From NCBI GenBank assembly GCA_902561795.1, contig CACERG010000001.1, forward strand, positions 124,001 through 188,000: DNA of 64,000 nt, written 5' to 3'. Position 1 is the first letter of the stretch, and each line of letters starts with the position of its first letter. This DNA is from an uncultured Bacteroidota bacterium (GTDB lineage: Bacteria > Bacteroidota > Bacteroidia > Flavobacteriales > Flavobacteriaceae). Made by a program: the position numbers and the translations under genes. The notes under the pieces are model-generated. The model saw nothing but the letters and a program-made list of their open reading frames with translations, made no database searches and had not been told where the DNA came from. Below, piece by piece: positions 40,769 to 49,822 of the stretch.

Positions 40769-41506
40769 TTTTTTTAATAATAAATCCATCTTTTTGAGAT
40801 TTCCTGACTGAATATAATAATTTTCAGCATCCATATTTATTTTGTTATTTAACAATGAATTCTTAGGAATTACATAACCATTTTTAATTATATGTTTAAG
40901 AGTTATTGTTGTAAAAAAACCTGGAATGTCATAATAAAATGTTGAAGATTCTATTTTTTGTCTGATATCCTTAATAATATTGTTTTCATTTTTATTTGGA
41001 TTTTGTTTATGAAAAAAAGATTTGACGTCATCTTTTATCCTAACTAATACAAAATAATCATAAGTAGAATATTCAGTGTTTATATTAGGGATGTACTCTC
41101 CTTCATCATTCCAATCTTTTGTTTCCAATAAAACTAAGTTTGAAAAAAAAGCACATGATTTAATATTTATCTTTTTTGTTTTATATATTAAATCGATTGT
41201 ATCCCATATTCCTTTACCGTGAACAGATGTGTCTGGAGTTGATTCAATCATAAAACCATTTTTTTTAAAAAAATCTATCAAACAATATTCTGATAATTTT
41301 CCCTGAAAAGTATTCGAAAAAATCTCAACTTGATTTCTAATTATTGACCCTCCTGACCTATGATCCCTATGGAATCCTTCTCCAAAAGACATTTTTAATG
41401 AAAAATTCAAAGAATTTAATATTGATTTTTTATCAATTTGGTTTTTTGAAAAAGGGACTTTGTTAGTTATAAAATAACTATTCCCCTTTTTAATAAGTTT
41501 AGTCAT
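40760..41506 (-). CDS. Probable restriction endonuclease (PD-(D/E)XK-like)
   Basis: Convergent to MTase; KLSEYCLIDFFKKNGF...GKGIWDTIDLIYKTKKINIKS fits E...D-x(n)-IKS core. Confidence 0.65.
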   Translation of the reverse strand: MTKLIKKGNSYFITNKVPFSKNQIDKKSILNSLNFSLKMSFGEGFHRDHRSGGSIIRNQVEIFSNTFQGKLSEYCLIDFFKKNGFMIESTPDTSVHGKGIWDTIDLIYKTKKINIKSCAFFSNLVLLETKDWNDEGEYIPNINTEYSTYDYFVLVRIKDDVKSFFHKQNPNKNENNIIKDIRQKIESSTFYYDIPGFFTTITLKHIIKNGYVIPKNSLLNNKINMDAENYYIQSGNLKKMDLLLKKLK

Positions 41507-42353
41507 TACTGAAATTCTTCAAAATCGGAAAGAGATTATTTTCTATATGAGAATTAATTTTGTTTTTTTCGATTAATTCTCTCACATCAACCTCTATTTG
41601 ATCAAAGTCGATATTAAAGGTTTTTACAAGATTATTTTCAACCCAACATTTTGGTTTGAGTCTTAATTCAAGTCTTTTTTTGGCTTTGTAAACCTTAACG
41701 TGACCTAATTCATCATCAATATAATTTTTAATCCAAACAGAATCGTTAGTTGATCTTTTATTATTGACTTCAGTATATTTTAGGTTATCTAAATTAACTT
41801 TCATTCCACATAAATGGAAATCTAATTGTGCTCTTAAAATGAAAAAAAAATAAATCTTTGTGACACCAAAATCTTGATTTACTTTATCATATTTCTTGTT
41901 AAGAATTTCAATCCAATTATCCCATATTAGTTGATATTCTTTGTTTGTAAATAAATCATCTAAAGTGTTTCCATTTCCAAAATTTCCATCACCAAATTTT
42001 TGAGCTAGTGATGTTTCTCCACTATCACTATTTCTTAATTCTCCCGTCTCATCATTAACTTTACAAGTCAACATTTTAATATCAGCTCCCCAAGTTTTTT
42101 TTTTTGATATTACATCAACCGCATATGAACCTGCCCCAACAGGAATCGATCCAATTGCTTGACAGATCCACTGTTCTATATGTTCTTTAGGAATGTGTAT
42201 AGGTAAGTCTTCTTGACCAGGAAGTTTTTCAGGTTGAGAAAAAATAGACTTCCTTAAAAAGTAATTGATCACTTTAAAAGAAGTTGAATCGAAGATTAGA
42301 TTTAATTCTTCTAAATTTAATGGGACAATGACTTTTTTTTGATCTAATAACAT
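41499..42353 (-). CDS. Probable PD-(D/E)XK-like nuclease, second R-M-associated protein
   Basis: EHIEQWICQAIGSIPVGAGSYAVDVISKKKTWGADIKML; overlaps next ORF by 8 nt. Confidence 0.5.
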   Translation of the reverse strand: MLLDQKKVIVPLNLEELNLIFDSTSFKVINYFLRKSIFSQPEKLPGQEDLPIHIPKEHIEQWICQAIGSIPVGAGSYAVDVISKKKTWGADIKMLTCKVNDETGELRNSDSGETSLAQKFGDGNFGNGNTLDDLFTNKEYQLIWDNWIEILNKKYDKVNQDFGVTKIYFFFILRAQLDFHLCGMKVNLDNLKYTEVNNKRSTNDSVWIKNYIDDELGHVKVYKAKKRLELRLKPKCWVENNLVKTFNIDFDQIEVDVRELIEKNKINSHIENNLFPILKNFSND

Positions 42354-42423
42354 AAAATCTAATTGTAGACTAAATGAATTTAGTCAATTGAGGTCATTAT
42401 GACAAATTAATCTCATTATAAGA

Positions 42424-42780
42424 ATGGAAAATAAAATTGAAAAACTAAAGGTTGTTGTTAGGGAGTTTACAAAAGAAAGAGATTGGGAAAAGTTTCATTC
42501 TCCTAAAAACTTAATTATGTCATTATTTAAGGAGATAGGAGAACTCAGTGAAATATTTCAATGGAAAAAAGAAGAATTATCTTTCAAAAATAATTTAACC
42601 ACGGAGGAGATAGAAAACATTAAAGATGAGTTGTCCGATATATTAATTTACTTAATAAGAATTTCTGATGTTTTAGATATAGATATAATATCTTCTTCAT
42701 TCAAAAAAATTGAAAAAAACAGGGATAAATACCCCATTGAGAAAAGTAAAGGAAAATCTACCAAATATGACAAGTTATAA
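42424..42780 (+). CDS. MazG-like nucleotide pyrophosphohydrolase
   Basis: SLFKEIGELSEIFQWKKEE...EIENIKDELSDILIYLIRISDVLDIDI (EExxE...ExxD metal-binding pattern). Confidence 0.9.
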   Translation: MENKIEKLKVVVREFTKERDWEKFHSPKNLIMSLFKEIGELSEIFQWKKEELSFKNNLTTEEIENIKDELSDILIYLIRISDVLDIDIISSSFKKIEKNRDKYPIEKSKGKSTKYDKL

Positions 42781-44265
42781 ATGATTAAACCAAAACTCTC
42801 TAAATCAACATTTATTCGAGGTCTCCAATGTGAAAAATCATTGTATCTCTACAAACATCACTACAAACTAAGAGATCCAATTTCTTCCTCTCTTCAAACA
42901 ACATTTGATCAAGGAACTAACATAGGTATACTAGCACAAGAACTATTTCCAAATGGTGTAGATGCCTCCCCTGAAAATCATTTTAAAATAGTTGAATCTG
43001 TAGGGAAAACTTTAGATTATATTAATAATGGAGAATCAATTATCTATGAGGCCACATTTTTGTACAATGATATAATATCAGCTTTAGATATTTTAGTTAA
43101 AGAAAATGATGGATGGAAAGCATATGAGGTTAAAAGTTCCACTAAGGTAACCGATACATATATCAAAGATGCTACAATTCAATATTATACTATTATAAAC
43201 TCAGGGATCGATATAAAAGATATATCGATAGTTCATATAAATAATCAATATGTTAAAAAAGGGGAAATTGATATAAACGAACTCTTCACAATTGAATCAG
43301 TTTATGATAAAGTTTTAGAGTTTCTACCACGAATACCAAATGAGGTTAAAAGATTAAAAAATATAATTGAAAGTCCTGATACTCCTCAAGTGGATATTGG
43401 TTCACATTGTTCTGATCCTTACGATTGTGATTTTAAGGGGACATGTTGGAAACACATTCCTGAATATTCTGTTTTTGATATATCAAACCTCAACAAAAAG
43501 AAAAAATTTGATTTTTATAATCAAGGAATTATTACTTTAGATCAAATTGATCTTGATAATACAACACTAAATTCAAATCAAAAATTACAAGTTCAATCAG
43601 AGATTCAAGGATCTGTTCTAATTGATAAAGATCAAATTAGAAGTTTTATTGGTGATCTTAATTATCCTCTATACTTTTTAGATTTTGAAACGATAAGATC
43701 TCCTATCCCATTATTTGAAAATAGTAGACCGTTCCAACAAATTGTTTTTCAATACTCAGTTCATATAAAAAAAACACCAAGTTCAGAGATTGACCATGAA
43801 GAATATCTTTCAAATCCAGATGTAGATCCAAGAATAGGATTTGTGAAAAAGATAATCGAAGATTGTGGTACTGAAGGTGATATTTTAGTTTATAATATTG
43901 GTTTTGAAAGAAGTAAACTTGTAGATCTTATCGAAGTATTTCCTCAATACTCTGAGAAATTAGAAAACATTATCAACCGACTGAAAGATTTAATGATTCC
44001 TTTCAAAAAGAAATGGTATTACAAATCTGAAATGAAGGGAAGTTTTTCAATAAAGTCTGTTCTCCCTGCTTTAACGGATAATCTCTCATATGACTATTTA
44101 GAAATCAAAGAAGGTGGGACTGCTTCTGATACTTTCTTACAAATGATAAATAAAACATTTGAAGGAGATGAGGAAATCAAAAGGAAACAACTTTTAGAAT
44201 ATTGTAAATTAGATACTGAGGCGATGGTTGAAATATTGAAAAAACTAGAGTTAGTTATAAATTGA
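42781..44265 (+). CDS. DUF2779 domain protein (Cas4/RecB-like nuclease N-term plus RNase H/DnaQ-like C-term)
   Basis: LSKSTFIRGLQCEKSLYLYKH; GWKAYEVKSSTKV; four-Cys pattern; YFLDFETIRSPIPLF; abuts MazG ORF. Confidence 0.85.
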   Translation: MIKPKLSKSTFIRGLQCEKSLYLYKHHYKLRDPISSSLQTTFDQGTNIGILAQELFPNGVDASPENHFKIVESVGKTLDYINNGESIIYEATFLYNDIISALDILVKENDGWKAYEVKSSTKVTDTYIKDATIQYYTIINSGIDIKDISIVHINNQYVKKGEIDINELFTIESVYDKVLEFLPRIPNEVKRLKNIIESPDTPQVDIGSHCSDPYDCDFKGTCWKHIPEYSVFDISNLNKKKKFDFYNQGIITLDQIDLDNTTLNSNQKLQVQSEIQGSVLIDKDQIRSFIGDLNYPLYFLDFETIRSPIPLFENSRPFQQIVFQYSVHIKKTPSSEIDHEEYLSNPDVDPRIGFVKKIIEDCGTEGDILVYNIGFERSKLVDLIEVFPQYSEKLENIINRLKDLMIPFKKKWYYKSEMKGSFSIKSVLPALTDNLSYDYLEIKEGGTASDTFLQMINKTFEGDEEIKRKQLLEYCKLDTEAMVEILKKLELVIN

Positions 44266-44346
44266 ACCTCTGTTAGATTTAACAGAAGTTGGATATCAGT
44301 TGAATCCAATTGTCAGGACCTCATTGAGTTCCAAATTCAGATAGTT

Positions 44347-44367
44347 ATGGAACTCAAAGAGTTCCAT
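44347..44367. repeat. Perfect inverted repeat ATGGAACTC-AAA-GAGTTCCAT near right island end
   Basis: 9-bp arms, 3-nt spacer. Confidence 0.9.
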
Positions 44368-44407
44368 GATAAATTATAAAACACTGATAATCAATTATAT
44401 AAATAAT

Positions 44408-44437
44408 TGGTTCAAGTCCAGGTGGGACCACCAACAA
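44408..44437 (+). repeat. attR-like direct repeat (tRNA 3'-end duplication)
   Basis: GGTTCAAGTCCAGGTGGGACCACCAACAAA. Confidence 0.85.
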
Positions 44438-44466
44438 AGAAAGAGCGCGAGCTCAATCAAGGCAAG

Positions 44467-44494
44467 CCCTTCGAGTAATCGAGGGGTTTTTCTT
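44467..44494 (+). terminator. Rho-independent terminator
   Basis: CCCTTCGA-GTAA-TCGAGGGG followed by TTTTTCTTT. Confidence 0.75.
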
Positions 44495-44712
44495 TACAAT
44501 TAAGTTTAGCTTAAACTTAGTTAATTTATGGGCACCCATTTGGGAGTAATCTTCTTTTCCTAAAAAACAGCCCATCCCTTCCATCCTTTAAATTTATAAA
44601 CTTGTGAAACTGCACAAGGAACCATTAAAGATTTATCTAAACCATCGGCAGATCCTCTGAATTAAGTTCAGTGAGTAATTTGTATATTTATCCTAAACCA
44701 TAAATCAATATT

Positions 44713-45066
44713 ATGAAAACAAAAAGAGATTTTTGGAGGTCGATAGGTTTATCTTATTTGCTAATATTTTCTGGAATTATTCTCCTTTATATTATTGAAG
44801 AAAACACCCAATTTGAAATTTATTTGTTAATTGGGGTTATTTTTTTAGAGGGTTTTGGCTTAATTACCATTGTGAAAGCACTAAAGATATTTCGCTCTTT
44901 AGACGATAAATCAATATATCCAAAACAATTTGACTTTTTAAACAGGATGGCTGTAAAATTACATTCTGATAGGAAAAAATCAAATATAGTAATTGTAATT
45001 GCTATTATTGTTGGTATTTTGATTGGTATTTTTAGTGTACTTTACAAAGAGGGATTACTATTTTAA
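44713..45066 (+). CDS. Small membrane protein, unknown
   Basis: 117 aa with three predicted TM segments. Confidence 0.6.
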   Translation: MKTKRDFWRSIGLSYLLIFSGIILLYIIEENTQFEIYLLIGVIFLEGFGLITIVKALKIFRSLDDKSIYPKQFDFLNRMAVKLHSDRKKSNIVIVIAIIVGILIGIFSVLYKEGLLF

Positions 45067-45107
45067 AACTTTATTTTTAATCCAACCATAAACCAATAAC
45101 ATCTCAA

Positions 45108-46469
45108 ATGACTTTCTTTAGCAATTCTATATATTCTTTATTTAATAGACCTAAAATACATATGCCCTCAATAGATGGAATTCGTGCCCTTGCAATCCTT
45201 TTTGTTGTTTTTGGTCACGTCTACACTATACAAACTCCTCTTTTTGATGGGGAAATAATGATGCCTAGCTGGTTAAGACACGATTATGGTGTTGATATGT
45301 TTTTTGTCATTAGTGGCTTTCTCATTGGATCCATATTGATCAAAGATTATCAAAAAAATGGGAGCATTTCCTATTTGAAATTTTATTCAAGAAGATTTCT
45401 TCGTTTAATGCCTGTATATGTTATCGTTTTGCTATTAGGATTTTACTTCATGGAAAACTGGTTTAACCTTTTACCTGACGGAGGCCTACCTATGATAGGA
45501 GATGCACAGCTTTGTTGTAATTTAGGAAACAGTTCTAATACTGAAAAGCTATGGGCAAATTTACTATATGTAAACAATTTTCTTCCTACAGAAAACCAAT
45601 ACATGCTCTGGACTTGGTCTTTAGCTATCGAGGAACAATTTTATTTTATTGCACCTTTATTATTAGCTTTTATACTTTCAAAACGTAATAAAAAAATTTC
45701 TTTTCTTTTATTACTATTTTTATTGTCATTCGTTATTAGATATTTTGTTGTCTATGCTTATGAGCTTTTCCCATACAATTACTGGAACTCTCAAAATGTA
45801 AATAATGAAGGAATTAATTATATGAAAATAACTTTTTCAAGCATCTATGATAATTTGTACACTAGATATGGGGGGCTCTTAGTGGGTGTAATAGGAGCCT
45901 TTATTAACGTTTTTTATAATGAAAAAGTAAGACAGATTTTCACTAAAAAATCAAGTATAATCTATATTTTGATAAGTTTAGTAATTTTATTTGGTGTTTT
46001 GTTCGACATAAATTATCTATATTTTGGAAATCTTGTCGATTGGGCAGAACTTACTGAAGTCTCAAAATATGAAAAAATGTATTGGGCTTCTATTGTAGCA
46101 TATGACAGAAATCTCTACTCTGTAGCAGTTTTAGTGGTTATTTTTTACTCAATTTACAATAAAGGATTCCTAGGAGTTAGAATAAAAAACTTTTTGTCTT
46201 CTAAAATTTTCTATCCCATAGCTCAGTTGTCTTATTCAACCTATCTTGTACATTGGATGCTAATGTTTTGGTTTTTTCCTTCCTCCGTTATCTTCTTAAG
46301 CCAATATATTGAATCGAATACCATTATTTTTTATTTAAACGGGAGTATTGGAATATTACTTTCATTTTTAGGGTCAATGATTTTATACTTATTTGTCGAG
46401 AGGCCCTGTATGGAATTTAGAAACTCAGTTTTTTTTAAAAGCTTTTTTGATAAAAACAAGACCAATTAA
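45108..46469 (+). CDS. Acyltransferase family protein (OafA/YrhL-like)
   Basis: MPSIDGIRALAILFVVFGHVY, GVDMFFVISGFLIGSIL, multi-TM. Confidence 0.9.
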   Translation: MTFFSNSIYSLFNRPKIHMPSIDGIRALAILFVVFGHVYTIQTPLFDGEIMMPSWLRHDYGVDMFFVISGFLIGSILIKDYQKNGSISYLKFYSRRFLRLMPVYVIVLLLGFYFMENWFNLLPDGGLPMIGDAQLCCNLGNSSNTEKLWANLLYVNNFLPTENQYMLWTWSLAIEEQFYFIAPLLLAFILSKRNKKISFLLLLFLLSFVIRYFVVYAYELFPYNYWNSQNVNNEGINYMKITFSSIYDNLYTRYGGLLVGVIGAFINVFYNEKVRQIFTKKSSIIYILISLVILFGVLFDINYLYFGNLVDWAELTEVSKYEKMYWASIVAYDRNLYSVAVLVVIFYSIYNKGFLGVRIKNFLSSKIFYPIAQLSYSTYLVHWMLMFWFFPSSVIFLSQYIESNTIIFYLNGSIGILLSFLGSMILYLFVERPCMEFRNSVFFKSFFDKNKTN

Positions 46470-46470
46470 A

Positions 46471-46508
46471 TTTGTCAAAGATTGACTGAAAAAGTCAATT
46501 TTGACAAA
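46471..46508. repeat. Long imperfect inverted repeat
   Basis: TTTGTCAAAGATTGACT-GAAA-AGTCAATTTTGACAAA, one bulge. Confidence 0.8.
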
Positions 46509-46628
46509 AATGAAAAAAAATCATGTGCTGAAAAAAATAGCCTCGATAGTAATTTAAGTTTTGTTATACTGACATATTCTCTTTATTAAATGAACCTTAT
46601 TATTATATTTAGATATTAAATTATATGA

Positions 46629-48146
46629 ATGAATTTTCCCATTTTAAAATATAGTTTTCTAATAGTTCTAGTTACTTTGATAGAATCCTGTGAGCAATCT
46701 CGAGATGAGATAGAAAATCCAAATATACTTTTAATTTACATGGATGATTTGGGATATGGTGATGTCAGTTCCTATGGTATGGGCACCTTGTCTACTCCTA
46801 ATATTGATAGAATTTCTGAAAATGGGATACGTTTTACTAATGGCTATTCAACTTCAGCTACCTGCACACCCAGTAGATATGCAATTCTCTCTGGAGAATA
46901 CCCTTGGAGAAATCAACGAGCACAAATTTTGCCTGGAAATGCACCGCTATTATTTGATATATCAAAGGAAACATTACCTTCTCTACTAAAAAAAGCTAAC
47001 TATAAAACAGCAATAATTGGGAAGTGGCATTTAGGCCTTGGTGATGAAAATTTAGACTGGAATCAATCGATATATCCAGGGCCGAATGATATAGGTTTTG
47101 ACTATTCCTTTATTCTTGCTTCTACTAATGATAGAGTACCATCTGTCTATTTAGAGAATAATAAGGTTTTAAATTTGAATAAAAAAGATCCACTAAAAGT
47201 AAGTTATACTGAAAATTTTATTGGGGAGCCTACGGGCAAAGAAAATCCTCAGTTATTAAAACTTTTCCCAAGTCACGGCCACGACATGAGTATACATAAT
47301 GGTATCTCACGTATAGGCTTTATGAAAGGTGGAAAATCTGCTCTCTACATAGATGAGAACATGTCAGACACAATTTTGGTAAAGACAAAAAAGTTTATAG
47401 AATCAAATAAGGACAATCCTTTTTTTCTTTTCTATTCTCTACACCAACCTCATGTTCCCCGTGTACCTCACCCACGTTTTGTTGGAAGCTCAGGAATGGG
47501 ACCAAGAGGAGATGCTATTCTAGAAGCAGACTGGGCAATAGGACAGGTCCTTGATAAAATAGATGAATTGGGTCTTTCCGAAAACACAATGGTAGTTTTT
47601 TCTAGTGATAACGGACCAGTTTTAGATGACGGATATAAAGACGAAGCCGAAGAAAAAATTGGAGATCACACCCCGTCTGGTCTTTTAAGAAGTGGAAAAT
47701 ATAGTATGTTTGAGGGAGGCACAAGGGTACCTTTTATGATAAGTTGGCAAGGAAAAATTGCACCAGGTGTATCGGATGCGTTAGTTTGCCAATTAGATTT
47801 TATGGGTTCTTTTTCAAATTTGGTGGGTATTGAGAATCCTAGTTTAGATAGTCAAAACACATTAAATTCTTTTCTTGGTAAGTCGGAAAAGGGTAGAGAT
47901 CAATTGGTTTTGGAAGCATCTGGGAAAATATTTCTAAGAAAAGGAAACTGGGTTATGATTCCCCCGTACGATGGGCCTAAAATTGTAAATCAATGGGTAA
48001 AAAATGAAACTGCAAATAGTCGGGATTTCCAACTATATAATTTGTCAGATGATATAGAACAGTTGAGAAATTTGGCTTCTGACTATCCTGAAAAAGTTCA
48101 AGAAATGATAAAATCGATGAAGGATATCAAAGAAAGGGTGAATTGA
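46629..48146 (+). CDS. Type I sulfatase
   Basis: ILLIYMDDLGYGDVSSYG; formylglycine motif CTPSR; GKWHLG; SSDNGP. Confidence 0.92.
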   Translation: MNFPILKYSFLIVLVTLIESCEQSRDEIENPNILLIYMDDLGYGDVSSYGMGTLSTPNIDRISENGIRFTNGYSTSATCTPSRYAILSGEYPWRNQRAQILPGNAPLLFDISKETLPSLLKKANYKTAIIGKWHLGLGDENLDWNQSIYPGPNDIGFDYSFILASTNDRVPSVYLENNKVLNLNKKDPLKVSYTENFIGEPTGKENPQLLKLFPSHGHDMSIHNGISRIGFMKGGKSALYIDENMSDTILVKTKKFIESNKDNPFFLFYSLHQPHVPRVPHPRFVGSSGMGPRGDAILEADWAIGQVLDKIDELGLSENTMVVFSSDNGPVLDDGYKDEAEEKIGDHTPSGLLRSGKYSMFEGGTRVPFMISWQGKIAPGVSDALVCQLDFMGSFSNLVGIENPSLDSQNTLNSFLGKSEKGRDQLVLEASGKIFLRKGNWVMIPPYDGPKIVNQWVKNETANSRDFQLYNLSDDIEQLRNLASDYPEKVQEMIKSMKDIKERVN

Positions 48147-48153
48147 ATTTCGA

Positions 48154-49743
48154 GTGAAAATGGAAAAATCAAAAATTTTAATAAAACAATTGTGGTTTTT
48201 TTTACTTCCATTTGCCAGTCTATTTTTGAATTGCCAAGCAGAGTTAAAAAAAGAAAAATTAAGGTCTAAACCTAACATCATTTATATTCTTGCGGATGAT
48301 TTAGGGTATGGTGATATAGGCGTCTATGGCCAGGAAAAAATTGAAACCCCAAATCTTGATGAACTAGCTAGTAATGGGATGATTTTTACACAGCATTATA
48401 CAGGAGCGCCTGTATGTGCACCTGCTAGATATATGCTACTTACAGGAAGACATTCTGGACATTCATATATTAGAGGTAACTATGAATGGAAAGAAAGAGG
48501 AAATGTTTGGGACTATCGCGCAATGATAGCTGATTCTACTTTGGAAGGACAATTTCCTATTCCAATAAATTCAATTTTGTTCCCTCAATTATTACAAAAA
48601 GGAGGCTATATCACTGGGATGGTAGGGAAATGGGGTCTTGGAGCTCCCCACACAAATTCCATTCCTACTAAAATGGGTTTCGATTTTTTCTTTGGTTATA
48701 ATTGTCAGCGTCAGGCTCATACCTATTTCCCTGTTCACTTATATAAAAATGAGAATAGAGTTTACTTAAATAATGATACCATACCCCCAAATACAAAACT
48801 TGCTAAAGGAGCAAATCCATTTGACTCAAAAAGTTATTTAAACTTTAAGTTAAATGAATATGCTCCAGACTTAATGTTTTCAGAAATGATAAGTTTCATT
48901 TCTGAAAACAAACAAAATCCTTTCTTTCTTTATTGGGCTACACCTATACCTCACAATCCTCTTCAGGCTCCCAAAAAATGGATAAATTACTATAAAGAAA
49001 AGTTTGGAGAAGAAAAACCTTATTTGGGACAAAATGGTTATTTCCCCCATCAAAATCCAAGAGCGGCTTATGCTGCTATGATTTCTTATTTGGATGAGAA
49101 CATAGGTAAATTGATAATGTATTTAAAGGATAAAAATTTATATGATAATACTCTAATTCTGTTCTCTTCTGATAATGGAGTTACATACTCTGGTGGCACA
49201 GATGGAGAATTTTTTAATAGTTCAGCGATTTTTGATGAATCATATGGAAGAGGGAAAGGGTTTGTTTATGAGGGAGGAATAAGAGTTCCAATGATTGCAA
49301 CTTGGGGGGAAAAGATTAAACCAGGGAGTATTACTAACCATATTTCTGCTCATTATGATGTAATGGCAACTTTGCTTGAACTCATAAATTATGAGAATAT
49401 TCCAGAAACAGACGGGATTAGTTTTCTCCCAACCCTTACAGGTAAAAAAGAACAAGATATACATGATTTTCTATATTGGGAATTTCCAGAATATGGAGGT
49501 CAAGTAGCTATTAGAATAGGAGATTGGAAAGTTATTAGAAGAAATTTAAAACGAAGCAATGAAAAACCCACTTTAGAACTATACAATTTATCTCTAGACC
49601 CCGAAGAGCTTAATAATGTTGCCAATTATCATTCTGATATCATTAATATTGCATCTGATATTTTTGATAAGGAACATATCAAATCTGAAATTGAAGAGTT
49701 CATGATTAATTCTATTGAAAATGGATTGCTTTCGTCTAAATAA
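48154..49743 (+). CDS. Type I arylsulfatase
   Basis: IIYILADDLGYGDIGVYGQ; CAPAR motif in VCAPARYMLLTGRHSGHS; GKWGLG; SSDNGVT. Confidence 0.93.
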   Translation: MKMEKSKILIKQLWFFLLPFASLFLNCQAELKKEKLRSKPNIIYILADDLGYGDIGVYGQEKIETPNLDELASNGMIFTQHYTGAPVCAPARYMLLTGRHSGHSYIRGNYEWKERGNVWDYRAMIADSTLEGQFPIPINSILFPQLLQKGGYITGMVGKWGLGAPHTNSIPTKMGFDFFFGYNCQRQAHTYFPVHLYKNENRVYLNNDTIPPNTKLAKGANPFDSKSYLNFKLNEYAPDLMFSEMISFISENKQNPFFLYWATPIPHNPLQAPKKWINYYKEKFGEEKPYLGQNGYFPHQNPRAAYAAMISYLDENIGKLIMYLKDKNLYDNTLILFSSDNGVTYSGGTDGEFFNSSAIFDESYGRGKGFVYEGGIRVPMIATWGEKIKPGSITNHISAHYDVMATLLELINYENIPETDGISFLPTLTGKKEQDIHDFLYWEFPEYGGQVAIRIGDWKVIRRNLKRSNEKPTLELYNLSLDPEELNNVANYHSDIINIASDIFDKEHIKSEIEEFMINSIENGLLSSK

Positions 49744-49822
49744 TAATTTTTTCATAATAACTAGTGAAAGCGTAATTACTAAAAAGCAATCCTGATAGTT
49801 TTATTTTTTAACTTTATAAATA

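Larger units (their letters stand above)
37305..44407. mobile_element. tRNA-targeted genomic island (defence/DNA-modification cargo), no integrase seen
   Basis: Bounded by tRNA 3'-end duplication; cargo is nucleases, glycosylases and an R-M-like module. Confidence 0.75.

Noticed and set aside
42424-42780. MazG-like ORF considered as part of a MazEF toxin-antitoxin locus
   Set aside because: No MazE or MazF-like ORF nearby; it abuts the DUF2779 gene instead.
42781-44265. Cas4-like motifs of the DUF2779 protein considered as evidence of CRISPR-Cas
   Set aside because: No repeat-spacer array and no other Cas-like ORF anywhere in the window.
37228-44437. Island considered as a prophage or prophage remnant
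   Set aside because: No structural, packaging, lysis or replication genes, only enzymatic cargo.
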